NCBI GenBank assembly: GCA_030597485.1
Contig: JAUVRU010000073.1
Location: forward strand, 1-7,650
Length of the DNA stretch: 7,650 bases
Reading direction: 5' to 3'
Origin: Anaerolineae bacterium
Lineage (GTDB): Bacteria; Chloroflexota; Anaerolineae; 4572-78; NAK82
Made by a program: the position numbers and the translations under genes. Positions 1-6,652 of the stretch are shown piece by piece (within the stretch, counting starts at the first letter, position 1; every line of letters begins with the position of its first letter). The notes beneath the pieces were generated by a model. That model ran no database searches, was not told where the DNA came from, and was given only the letters and a program-made list of their open reading frames with translations.

Positions 1-1517
1 CCAATTCTGTAGCGGATCACCTGAAGATGACGGCTGCGGGAACTGGTGAACTCCTGACGCCGCGTGTACTCCATGCCAACCGGTCGTCCGGTAGCCACAG
101 TCAGGTGGGCACACAGGTCTTCCAGGATCATCTCCTGTTTATTACCGAAGCCACCGCCAATGCGCGGCTTGATCACCCGGATGCGCTTGACAGGAAGGCC
201 AACCAGAGGGGCCACCATACGGCGGATGTGGAACGGCACCTGGGTGCTGGTACGGATCACCAGCCGGTCATCCTCATCCCAATGCGTGATGCAGGTATGA
301 AGCTCGAGATGCGCGTGTTGCTGTCTGGGCGTGCGGTACTCACCTTCGAAAACGTGATCGGCCGCGGCCAGAGCGGCATCAACATCACCGACCTCAACAT
401 CGATGTGATGTACGATGTTGCGCTGCGCGTCGTAGATACCACCTGTGTCTGTCTCATCGTGAACGACCGGCGCCCCAGGTCGCATAGCCGCTTCCGCGTC
501 CACCACTGCTGGCAGGACTTCATACTCCACGTCGATCAAGCGCAGCGCCTTCTGGGCCAGTTCCGGGGTCTCCGCAGCGGCGACTGCCACCCGATCTCCC
601 ACGTGACGCACCGTGTTATCCAGGCACACCTGGTCGTAAGGCGGAAGATTGGGATAGCTTTGACCACCGGATGTGTGCTTGATCCGTGGCAGGTCCTCGT
701 GGGTCAACACGGCGTGAACGCCGGGCAACGCCCGGGCCCGACTGGCATCAATGCGTTTAATGCGAGCGCGAGCGTGAGGGCTGGTCAGCAGGGCGCCAAA
801 CAGCATGCCGTCTGGATGGATGTCATCCGTGAACACAGGGCGCCCCCGCACCAGCTTCTCCGCATCCACCTTCACCTGGGGTTTGCCAACAACCTCCACT
901 GCCTCCATCTCTGGCGGCGTGAGAACCAGGGGCGGCAGCGGATCGCGTCCTGCCGCAGGGCGATAGTAGATGACCGGTAGGTCAATACGCTCTGCCGCTT
1001 CCGATATTATCTGTTCCGGCACACTGATCGGCGGCACGGTTTCGCCACGCAGCATAGCTGCCGCTCTCGACACAGCCTCGACCACCCGCACATAGCCGGT
1101 GCAGCGACACAGCACGCCGCTCATTGCCTGGCGTATCTCCTCATCGGACGGATTCGGGTTCTCATCGAGCAGCGCTTTGGCGGTCAGAACTTGGGCCGGC
1201 GTGCAGAAGCCACACTGGATAGCGCCGGTGTCGACAAATGCCTGCTGAACCGGGTGCAACTCGCTCCCAGGGCTCAACCCCTCAATGGTAGTGACAGCAC
1301 GCCCCCCAGCTGCGGTCGCCTGAATCATGCAGCTTTGGACCGGCTCACCATCCAGCAATACCGTACACACACCGCAGTCTCCGCTGGCGCAGCCCCGCTT
1401 GACGCCGACGTAGCCGTGGCGGCGCAGCGCATCCAGCAAGATCTCCTTCGGCCCCACCTGTAGCTGCTTCTCGAAGTCGTTGATTACGAGGGTGATGTCC
1501 ACAGTCCCTTCGGTCAT
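1..1517 (-). CDS. Fused 2Fe-2S / molybdopterin-binding subunit of a xanthine dehydrogenase-family hydroxylase (XdhD type), C-terminus beyond window
   Basis: Reading the minus strand from the ATG at 1517-1515 gives 505 uninterrupted codons that run off the left edge. Residues 1-75 form a plant-type ferredoxin domain with cluster ligands C43, C48, C51 and C63. Residues 85-155 form the helical 2Fe-2S domain with C102, C105, C137 and C139 in the canonical CX2C-X31-CXC spacing. After a linker of about 60 residues comes the aldehyde oxidase/xanthine dehydrogenase a/b hammerhead (about 215-335, with ARGRPVFTDDI-like entry and HVGDRVAVAAAET). The molybdopterin-binding domain then begins, with the loop IGGGFGNKQE at 453-462. 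In most xanthine dehydrogenases the Fe-S and Mo parts are joined through a FAD domain or sit on separate chains. Direct Fe-S/Mo fusion is the arrangement of E. coli XdhD and the selenium-dependent Mo hydroxylases, so the enzyme probably hydroxylates a purine or related heterocycle in the cytoplasm. The catalytic Glu lies outside the window, so the substrate cannot be judged. The start overlaps the upstream stop (ATGA), implying translational coupling. Confidence 0.95.
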   Translation of the reverse strand, partial: MTEGTVDITLVINDFEKQLQVGPKEILLDALRRHGYVGVKRGCASGDCGVCTVLLDGEPVQSCMIQATAAGGRAVTTIEGLSPGSELHPVQQAFVDTGAIQCGFCTPAQVLTAKALLDENPNPSDEEIRQAMSGVLCRCTGYVRVVEAVSRAAAMLRGETVPPISVPEQIISEAAERIDLPVIYYRPAAGRDPLPPLVLTPPEMEAVEVVGKPQVKVDAEKLVRGRPVFTDDIHPDGMLFGALLTSPHARARIKRIDASRARALPGVHAVLTHEDLPRIKHTSGGQSYPNLPPYDQVCLDNTVRHVGDRVAVAAAETPELAQKALRLIDVEYEVLPAVVDAEAAMRPGAPVVHDETDTGGIYDAQRNIVHHIDVEVGDVDAALAAADHVFEGEYRTPRQQHAHLELHTCITHWDEDDRLVIRTSTQVPFHIRRMVAPLVGLPVKRIRVIKPRIGGGFGNKQEMILEDLCAHLTVATGRPVGMEYTRRQEFTSSRSRHLQVIRYRI

Positions 1518-2215
1518 GACCGGTCCCCTCTCTTCCAGCAGTCCTCTAAGCTACGTCGCGCCAACACCGCTGCCATGGCCCGCCGGTAATCGGCACTGCC
1601 ACGATAGTCGCTGCGTGGCTCTACCTCTCGCTCAACCGCCGCTGCCGCCTCGCTGATGCGCTTCTCGTCCAGGGGGCCGCCGACCAGGGACTCGACCGAG
1701 CCAGCCAACCCAACGGGTCCCCGCCAGGTGCCGGCCAGCGCCAGCCGTGCCTGACGTATCTCTCCGTTCGTTAGGTCAAGCACGGCGACGGCTGCCACGA
1801 TGGGTTGATCGGCTGGCGTTCGAGATACGGAAGCCTCGCCCCACACCCGGCCGGGGATTCCAATCGACATGCGAATGGCTGACGCGGGTACGTCTCTGGC
1901 CTCGGTCCGCTCCAGATAGTCGGCCAACGGTTCCTCCTCATCTTCACCTGAGAGAACCCGTGCACCCAAGGCCAGCAGCGCGGCCACAAACCGCGGCGCC
2001 AGAGTGGGCGATTGCAGCACTCTGAGAACCGTGTTCTCATTGCGAGACTGCCAGCTGAGAGTGCCACCAAGGGTACTGGCTAGCAAGTCCGGTATGCCAG
2101 ACGCCTGGTAAACGTCCTGCAACGAGGCACCCGCGTTCAGGATCGCGCTTCTCCCACCACCTTTGCTCTCCAGCACAACAACCTCGGCATCATTCTGATT
2201 TGCGCGCGCAGGCAT
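1514..2215 (-). CDS. Short FAD-subunit (subunit M / YgfM-like) homologue of the molybdenum hydroxylase
   Basis: This 233-residue protein starts at ATG 2215-2213. An in-frame TAG at 2221-2219 excludes a longer form. A good Shine-Dalgarno (AAAGGGGG on the minus strand, about 9 nt from the ATG) supports this start. The C-terminal half matches the CO dehydrogenase flavoprotein C-terminal domain, ending in the typical YRGSADYRRAMAAVLARR. The middle (RNENTV...AALLALGARVL, PLADYL) aligns with the FAD_binding_5 region of YgfM-like subunits. Two things are missing. The first subdomain with the AGGT(D/N)L flavin loop is absent, because family members are usually 260-290 residues long. The second flavin loop TIGGN is also replaced, by NTVLRVL. 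Context makes it the partner of the Fe-S/Mo subunit encoded directly downstream with a 4-base overlap. It may have kept a structural role without binding flavin; that is inference. Identity as a subunit-M homologue is fairly sure, flavin binding is doubtful. Confidence 0.87.
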   Translation of the reverse strand: MPARANQNDAEVVVLESKGGGRSAILNAGASLQDVYQASGIPDLLASTLGGTLSWQSRNENTVLRVLQSPTLAPRFVAALLALGARVLSGEDEEEPLADYLERTEARDVPASAIRMSIGIPGRVWGEASVSRTPADQPIVAAVAVLDLTNGEIRQARLALAGTWRGPVGLAGSVESLVGGPLDEKRISEAAAAVEREVEPRSDYRGSADYRRAMAAVLARRSLEDCWKRGDRS

Positions 2216-2259
2216 GACCTATTGCCCCCTTTCGTTCCGTGCTCCACAAGACCGGGGAA

Positions 2260-2298
2260 GGCTGCCCTATCAGAATCGGCATCTGACACAAAGCAGCC
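2260..2298 (-). other. Two-tier inverted repeat in the leader of the hydroxylase operon
   Basis: An outer 6-bp stem (2260-2265 with 2293-2298, GGCTGC/GCAGCC) encloses an inner 5-bp stem (2270-2274 with 2282-2286, TCAGA/TCTGA) around a 7-base loop. It would form in the mRNA leader just after the predicted start of transcription. The stems are short and the internal loop is unequal, so it may be chance. No known riboswitch is recognised. Confidence 0.25.
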
Positions 2299-2309
2299 GT
2301 GTGCCCACT

Positions 2310-2338
2310 AAGGTACGTCGAGTGACCAGAAAAGTCAA
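2310..2338 (-). promoter_or_regulatory. Sigma70-type promoter for the hydroxylase operon
   Basis: On the minus strand, TTGACT (2338-2333) is followed after exactly 17 bases by TACCTT (2315-2310). The -35 is 5/6 to consensus and the -10 is 3/6. It lies about 95 bases upstream of the 2215 start, leaving a leader of roughly 85-90 nt. The element resembles the promoter at 6751-6779 across both boxes and part of the spacer. Transcription start is predicted near 2303. Confidence 0.5.
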
Positions 2339-2359
2339 ACCAATTGCGCCCAAACGCAT

Positions 2360-2387
2360 TTGTCAATCTGTGCGGGGGTGGTACAAT
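2360..2387 (+). promoter_or_regulatory. Sigma70-type promoter for the phosphatase/unknown-protein operon
   Basis: TTGTCA (2360-2365), a 16-base spacer and TACAAT (2382-2387) make a good vegetative promoter: -35 is 5/6 and -10 is 5/6 to consensus. Its -35 lies 21 bases from the -35 of the divergent hydroxylase promoter. A regulator bound between them could affect both operons. The expected leader before the GTG at 2451 is about 55 nt. Confidence 0.6.
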
Positions 2388-2450
2388 ACACCCGCGCTTC
2401 TCGCATTGAATATCCCGCCCTGATGGGAGCGCTTCAACAAGAAGGACACG

Positions 2451-2984
2451 GTGGCCGTACTGCTCAACTCACCCATTTCGGACTCCTATTGGGTTCACCC
2501 TGGACAGCTGCTGGCAGGGGAGTATCCGCGGGATTGGGACGACGACACATCCCGTCACAAGCTGCGCCTGCTCTTGGAGGCTGGCGTGGTCTTCTTCCTG
2601 GACCTGACCGAGGCTGGGGAATACGGACTCACGCCCTACCGGCCCTTGCTCCGGGAAGAGGCCGTCGCGCCTGGGCAGGCAACGGACCACTGCCGGATGC
2701 CGATCAGGGATATGGATACACCTACCCCACAAGAGATGGTGCGCATCCTGGACACGATAGACGCCGAGTTGGCGAAAGGCCATACTGTCTACGTGCACTG
2801 TTTTGGCGGGATAGGTCGCACCGGCACAGTGGTGGGATGCTACCTGGTTCGCCACGGAAAGAGCGGTAGGGAAGCGCTTGACGAGATCGGATACTTGCGC
2901 CGGGATGTGCCCGCAGCCTGGCAACGTTCTCCAGAGACAGAAATGCAGCGCCAGATGGTTCTCGCCTGGCGTGTTGGCAAATGA
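2451..2984 (+). CDS. Dual-specificity / protein-tyrosine phosphatase-like protein
   Basis: This 177-residue protein starts at GTG 2451, which is chosen because GAAGG at 2441-2445 is a good ribosome site 5 bases upstream. It carries the complete cysteine-phosphatase signature HCFGGIGRTG at 116-125 (nucleophile C117, phosphate-binding R123). Ahead of it lies a general-acid loop, IRDMDTPT at 85-92 with D87 as the likely acid. The C-terminal SPETEMQRQMV (160-170) is a motif I associate with bacterial and KAP/CDKN3-like members that often carries a conserved Gln. All catalytic residues are present, so it should be active on phosphotyrosine, phosphoserine/threonine or another phospho-substrate; the substrate cannot be told. 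No signal peptide or membrane segment is visible, so it is probably cytoplasmic. Its stop overlaps the start of the next gene (ATGA at 2981-2984), pointing to co-translation with the unknown protein. Confidence 0.92.
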   Translation: MAVLLNSPISDSYWVHPGQLLAGEYPRDWDDDTSRHKLRLLLEAGVVFFLDLTEAGEYGLTPYRPLLREEAVAPGQATDHCRMPIRDMDTPTPQEMVRILDTIDAELAKGHTVYVHCFGGIGRTGTVVGCYLVRHGKSGREALDEIGYLRRDVPAAWQRSPETEMQRQMVLAWRVGK

Positions 2985-3961
2985 GAAGGATCAGACTGCC
3001 TGATCGCCTCAAGGACATATTCAGGGCGCCTCGCGAACCGCTGAAGCGCCCACTCGGTGCATACGCCGTTCCCACCTTGCTGGTCCATTACTTCCCCGTC
3101 AAGAACAGTCGCATTGACAGGGATGTCACCGGTGACGTCGACGCGCCGCTTGACGCCATACGCGAGCACACCACACAGACCACCCAACAGGTGGTGCGTG
3201 CCCTCGAGACCGGCAGCACCTACCACGGCTACAAGGACCCCACCGCCCAGCCCAGCCTGTGTTACCAAATTGTGGATGCGATCGAATTCCTGGAACCTCT
3301 CCCCACCCACCGCAAACTTGGCCACCGACAACCGATGACCGACTACAAAGCCATTATGAACCAGGTGGACATTCGCTACTGGGTAGAGGAACGTGGCATC
3401 AAGGAGGTGTGGCTGTGGGGCTACCATGGGGGCGTCGTGAACATCTGGGAGTCGAACATGGCCGGGCCTTACGGCGACATTAGCAACAGCAATCGGGACC
3501 CCAAGGATCTGCCGGTTCTGAGCAAGACCTACACCGTCTTCCATTACAACTACCAACGTGGTCCCTCAGAGGCAGTCGAGGATCACATTCACCAGATCGA
3601 GAGCGTGCTGAGGCACGTGAATCACGACCTGTTCTGGAACAAGTTCGTGGGCAAGCCAGGTGCCTGGCGCTGTGGCTGGGCACACTATCCCCCCAACGGC
3701 GAACGCGACTACGATTGGAAAAACCGCAAGTACGTGTGGACAGACATAGAGGACTGGCACCCTGATGGAACCGGGCGCAGGAAGCGCATCAACTGTCGCC
3801 GCTGGGACTCTGATAGCCTGGCCTGGTTCATCTACTGGATGCAGAACCTGCCCGGAGCCGACAACGGACTGAGCTACCACGGTCGCCCACTCACGAACTG
3901 GTGGGTCTTCTTCGGCGATTTCGATGGTGCGATGGCCGCCCGACTAGACCTGGTGGAATGA
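2981..3961 (+). CDS. Conserved-looking protein of unknown function, coupled to the phosphatase gene
   Basis: This 326-residue protein begins inside the stop of the phosphatase gene (ATGA). I cannot assign a named family. It is rich in Trp, Tyr, His and Asp and has several dense motifs: EVWLWGYHGG (142-151), WESNMAGPYGD (156-166), YNYQRGPSEAVEDHIHQIES (189-208), CGWAHYPPNGERDYDW (231-246) and TDIEDWHPDGTG (254-265). From memory, the order W-W-G ... ES-MAGP ... N-Y-RG-x-E-x2-x-D-x-x-H-x-x-E ... PPN-x4-YDW recurs in uncharacterised, often secreted, bacterial proteins; that recollection is unverified. The clustered H202, H204, E207 and the later H235, D243, D245 look like metal- or catalytic-site residues (inference). 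There is no signal peptide: the N-terminus is basic and lacks a hydrophobic stretch. The ribosome site before the ATG is weak, fitting expression by translational coupling. The stop codon lies in the loop of a strong hairpin. Confidence 0.88.
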   Translation: MRRIRLPDRLKDIFRAPREPLKRPLGAYAVPTLLVHYFPVKNSRIDRDVTGDVDAPLDAIREHTTQTTQQVVRALETGSTYHGYKDPTAQPSLCYQIVDAIEFLEPLPTHRKLGHRQPMTDYKAIMNQVDIRYWVEERGIKEVWLWGYHGGVVNIWESNMAGPYGDISNSNRDPKDLPVLSKTYTVFHYNYQRGPSEAVEDHIHQIESVLRHVNHDLFWNKFVGKPGAWRCGWAHYPPNGERDYDWKNRKYVWTDIEDWHPDGTGRRKRINCRRWDSDSLAWFIYWMQNLPGADNGLSYHGRPLTNWWVFFGDFDGAMAARLDLVE

Positions 3962-3976
3962 CAACGCCAGGTCTAG
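3944..3976. terminator. Hairpin between convergent genes, stop codon in its loop, no U-tract
   Basis: The arms CTAGACCTGG (3944-3953) and CCAGGTCTAG (3967-3976) are perfect complements. In RNA the stem extends by one G-U and one G-C pair to 12 bp (3944-3955 with 3965-3976) around a 9-base loop. The TGA stop of the upstream plus-strand gene (3959-3961) falls in the loop. Neither strand has a run of T after the stem, so it is not a classic intrinsic terminator. It may protect the 3' end of the message or slow convergent polymerases. The minus-strand gene ends 58 bases away. Confidence 0.45.
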
Positions 3977-4033
3977 ACAAGACGCTCCGGCAGCTCACGC
4001 TCAACACCCGTGCCCATCAACGCGTTGCCTCGG

Positions 4034-5185
4034 CTATTCCCACACCAACGCCAGCCGACTGCGCGTCACGCCATCAAGGGAAGTATAGAGCAACGTCTGA
4101 CCATTGACGACGACCAGGTCTGCGTGGCCCAGGCCAATGTTGCCGGGCAAATCAACCAGGATGGGGTTGCCCGGGAACTTCTCCCACGGGCCGTCAATCC
4201 TGCCGGTGCGACTGCGGGCCAACCCCAGGCCGAACTGGCTGTCGCCCGGGTCACCCGGGCCCGGGCCGCGTATTCCTTCGTAGAGCATGTAGTACCTATT
4301 GCCGATCTTGTGGACGTCCGCCGAGCTGATCGTGCGGAAGTCGAAGTAAGGGTTGGCGTGAGAACTCCGTTCACTCAGGGGTCCATAGTCGTCTGAGCCG
4401 ACAATAATGGGATTGTTGCGGCACTTGCGCAGGTTTTCAGCAGGCGCATTGGCAGCGCCATAGTAGCAGCCCATCGCCCCCGGATTCTGGCCCATCGCCA
4501 AAAAAACGTATACCCGTCGATTCTCGATGAACACACCAGGTGGCCCACCGGCCAGGCAATCGTATTGGTGCACTACGAAGGGATGAACCCCAACCTCCTC
4601 CCCTTCCGGACAGTCCCTAATCCCAACCGTCCAGACCCCTGAGAAAGGCACCTCTTCTGGCGGACCCCACACAAGCCCCTCACCCGAGCGACGCAGCATG
4701 ACGCGACCTTTGTGCTCGTACACCAGGACAAATGCCCCGCCGTCCCGGCAGACGCGTGGATACTGCTGCTGATCCACGTGATCTTGCTCTGAATCACACG
4801 GACAACGTTCGCACTCAAACTGGCAAAGAGGTGGCTCGTCGTGGTGGAAGGTGTATCCGCCGTCACTGCTGCGGTAGATGACCACGCAGCCGGGGAACTC
4901 CACCGGGGCACCACACCGGTCTATCGTACCGGCCGACCGGTAGCTGGCGTGGACATAGGTCCACAGCTCGTCATCAGCTATCACCACGGTGTCCGACTCG
5001 CCCATCGGCAGCCGGGTGTCGGTGACCTCCACCACAAACCTGGCCCTTCCCTCCCAGAAATCCACCAGCGTGGGATGTTCGCCCCTCTCCGCCGGCCGCT
5101 CAATGACCAGGACCAGCCATACGGCTGCCAGGACAACGAGACCGGCCCCAACGAGAATCAAGAGATGCTTTCGGCGCCTGCGCAT
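4034..5185 (-). CDS. Membrane-anchored beta-propeller protein (Asp-box / glycosidase-like fold)
   Basis: This 383-residue protein starts at ATG 5185. Residues 1-7 are strongly basic (MRRRRKH) and 8-28 form one hydrophobic segment with no clear cleavage site, so it is probably an N-terminal signal anchor with the rest outside the membrane. The ectodomain looks like a beta-propeller. SSDGGYTF at 106-113 fits the Asp-box consensus S-x-D-x-G-x-T-F of sialidase-like blades, and a degenerate copy follows near 167-173. The C-terminal part (SSADVHKIGNRYYMLYEGIRG at 287-307, DGPWEKFPGNPIL at 331-343) reads like GH43/GH32/GH130-type five-bladed propellers. Eleven cysteines, including CQFECERCPC at 121-130, fit extracellular disulfides. 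I cannot identify a full catalytic triad, so it may be a hydrolase or a carbohydrate-binding propeller. It lies 261 bases downstream of the transporter gene in the same direction. The ribosome site before the ATG is weak. Confidence 0.87.
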   Translation of the reverse strand: MRRRRKHLLILVGAGLVVLAAVWLVLVIERPAERGEHPTLVDFWEGRARFVVEVTDTRLPMGESDTVVIADDELWTYVHASYRSAGTIDRCGAPVEFPGCVVIYRSSDGGYTFHHDEPPLCQFECERCPCDSEQDHVDQQQYPRVCRDGGAFVLVYEHKGRVMLRRSGEGLVWGPPEEVPFSGVWTVGIRDCPEGEEVGVHPFVVHQYDCLAGGPPGVFIENRRVYVFLAMGQNPGAMGCYYGAANAPAENLRKCRNNPIIVGSDDYGPLSERSSHANPYFDFRTISSADVHKIGNRYYMLYEGIRGPGPGDPGDSQFGLGLARSRTGRIDGPWEKFPGNPILVDLPGNIGLGHADLVVVNGQTLLYTSLDGVTRSRLALVWE

Positions 5186-5283
5186 CTACTGGCCAATTCC
5201 GGGTACGATGCCAACGGGGCACCCGCTGGGGGCAGGAAAACGCCAACGGCAAACGGTGCCTTGAAGGACACACGGCATAGCAT

Positions 5284-5415
5284 TCAATCCTCAGCTACAT
5301 ACATCCCGGTCCAAGGCGGCAGGGGCGGTTTGGGTGACATGGCCGGATCAAGGAGATTGGTCCTGACGGAGAAGAATGTCAGATTGCGCCGGGCGGCCTC
5401 CATCAATGCGGTCAT
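5284..5415 (-). CDS. Possible small protein of 43 residues between transporter and propeller genes
   Basis: In the 261-base gap a minus-strand frame starts at ATG 5415-5413 and ends at TGA 5286-5284. It encodes 43 residues beginning MTALMEAARR and ending WTGMYVAED. The third codon position is G or C in 30 of 43 codons, as expected for coding DNA here. The composition (amphipathic basic start, Pro-rich middle PAMSPKPPLPPW, acidic end) looks protein-like. The frame stays open upstream into the end of the transporter gene, so a TTG start four codons earlier is possible. No clear Shine-Dalgarno precedes the ATG and I recognise no family, so it could be a chance frame. The rest of the gap (5186-5283) has only short overlapping frames that I would not call genes. 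Confidence 0.35.
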   Translation of the reverse strand: MTALMEAARRNLTFFSVRTNLLDPAMSPKPPLPPWTGMYVAED

Positions 5416-5446
5416 CTTGTCCGACAACAGCGACGGAATTGGCTCA

Positions 5447-6631
5447 TCATTTCGCCCTCGCCGGAAGCAGCAGAACCAGAGGCACCCCCGCCAGCAGAAT
5501 CACCGCACTGGCAGTGTAAGCCAGGCGCAATCCGAACAGATCACCGATGACTCCCATAATCACCACCGCACCGGACTGGATGACGAAGGTCACCGCCATA
5601 AAAACCCCGTTGGCCAGGGCCCGGTTTTCGGGGAAACTCTCCTGCACCAACGCCATCAGCACCGGCACCGCCGACAGGGAAGTGAAGCCCAGCGCCAACA
5701 GGACGGGGAACTGAGGCCAGCCGGTAATGGACATGAACACGAACATGAGCAGACTCGTGGCCACCATTGAGACCAAAAGCACCCCACCACGGCCCAACCG
5801 GTCGCTGATCGAACCTGCCACCAGTGCACCTATGACACCACCAATTTGAAACACGGAAAGCGCAGCACCTGCAAGCCACAGATTGACCCCTTCTCGAGTC
5901 AGGAACGTGGGCAGGTAAGTGGCCAAAGCAGCTACCACGAAGGCCCGCACCACAGTGATCCCCACTAACGGGATCACAATTGCCCTTGTGTCACCCAGCA
6001 CCTCACGCCACGGCAGGCCATGATCTGGGTTGGAAGGCCGGCCCGGCACGTCTCTGAGCCGCAGATAGAGGATGATTGAGGCCAACAGTCCGCCGATCAT
6101 CAGCCAAGGTGTTCCCTCCAGTGTCAGCAGCCGGATTGCAGTGACGATCACAATGGGCCCCAAGGTCCGGCCCAGCTCGCCACCGACCATCCAGTAGCCC
6201 ATTCCGCGACCCAAGCTCCGTCCCGACAATCTGCCTGCCATCACCGGCGCCACGGCGTGAATGCTGGCTGAACTCAAGCCGGCTACGATCAACAGCATGG
6301 CCAGAACAGCGTAGCTGGGCGCAATCCCCAGCAAGCTCATCATTACGCCCGTGACCGCAGGAGCCAGTATCACCAGATAGCGCAGGCTGACGCGATCGGA
6401 CAGGTGTCCGATCAGGGGTTGAAGCAACGAGGGCCATTGAATGAAGACCTGAAGAAATCCCGCCCCCGTAGTAGAAAGGGATAGATTGGCAATGAAGACC
6501 GGGAGAAGGGAGGGCAGGAAAGCAGTGTAGGTATCGTGTACGGCGTGACTGGCGGCTATGGTGGCCACCCGACCGGTCTGGAATCGTTCCTCATCAAGGG
6601 TGTCGGCCGCTGCGATTGAGTGTACCGCCAT
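5447..6631 (-). CDS. Major facilitator superfamily transporter, fosmidomycin-resistance (Fsr)-like
   Basis: This 394-residue polytopic protein is of typical length for a 12-helix MFS carrier. It starts at ATG 6631 with GGAG about 5 bases upstream. The first helix contains SHAVHDTYTAFLPSLLPVF (28-46), matching the H-x3-HD-x-Y/F-x5-LP-x-LLP pattern of Fsr-type carriers. Motif A appears in both halves: GHLSDRVSLR at 75-84 and GSISDRLGRG at 273-282, as expected from the internal duplication. A cytoplasmic loop (about 192-215, charged and Pro-rich) separates the halves. The family carries out proton-coupled export of drugs or other small molecules in the inner membrane; the substrate here is unknown. 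It has its own promoter and a leader with a 10-bp inverted repeat, and may be cotranscribed with the downstream small frame and propeller gene. Family assignment to MFS is firm, the Fsr-like subgroup is likely. Confidence 0.93.
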   Translation of the reverse strand: MAVHSIAAADTLDEERFQTGRVATIAASHAVHDTYTAFLPSLLPVFIANLSLSTTGAGFLQVFIQWPSLLQPLIGHLSDRVSLRYLVILAPAVTGVMMSLLGIAPSYAVLAMLLIVAGLSSASIHAVAPVMAGRLSGRSLGRGMGYWMVGGELGRTLGPIVIVTAIRLLTLEGTPWLMIGGLLASIILYLRLRDVPGRPSNPDHGLPWREVLGDTRAIVIPLVGITVVRAFVVAALATYLPTFLTREGVNLWLAGAALSVFQIGGVIGALVAGSISDRLGRGGVLLVSMVATSLLMFVFMSITGWPQFPVLLALGFTSLSAVPVLMALVQESFPENRALANGVFMAVTFVIQSGAVVIMGVIGDLFGLRLAYTASAVILLAGVPLVLLLPARAK

Positions 6632-6652
6632 AGCATCTCCACGAATTCAGGA

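Noticed and set aside
27..980. Long plus-strand open frame of 317 codons
   Set aside because: It lies antisense to the fused Fe-S/Mo subunit, whose domains are unmistakable. The translation has no recognisable motif and is the usual high-GC mirror frame.
2214..2282. Possible missing N-terminus of the FAD subunit encoded in another frame upstream
   Set aside because: A short minus-strand frame beginning at 2282 does overlap the gene start, but its translation does not resemble the AGGT-containing flavin subdomain. The region instead holds a leader and promoter.
2360..2869. Plus-strand frame starting upstream of the phosphatase gene
   Set aside because: It begins inside the predicted promoter and overlaps the phosphatase in another frame with no motif. 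The phosphatase frame has the intact active site.
2840..3556. Minus-strand open frame of 238 codons
   Set aside because: It is antisense to the phosphatase and unknown-protein genes, both supported by motifs, a promoter and overlapping start/stop.
5186..5283. Short overlapping frames and a repeated CGTTGGC upstream of the propeller gene
   Set aside because: The frames are 30-41 codons, overlap each other and lack ribosome sites. The 7-base repeat is expected by chance.
4841..5770. Plus-strand open frame of 309 codons spanning the gap between propeller and transporter genes
   Set aside because: It is antisense to the start of the propeller gene and the end of the transporter gene. Its low-complexity His/Gln/Arg-rich translation is typical of a reverse frame of hydrophobic coding DNA.
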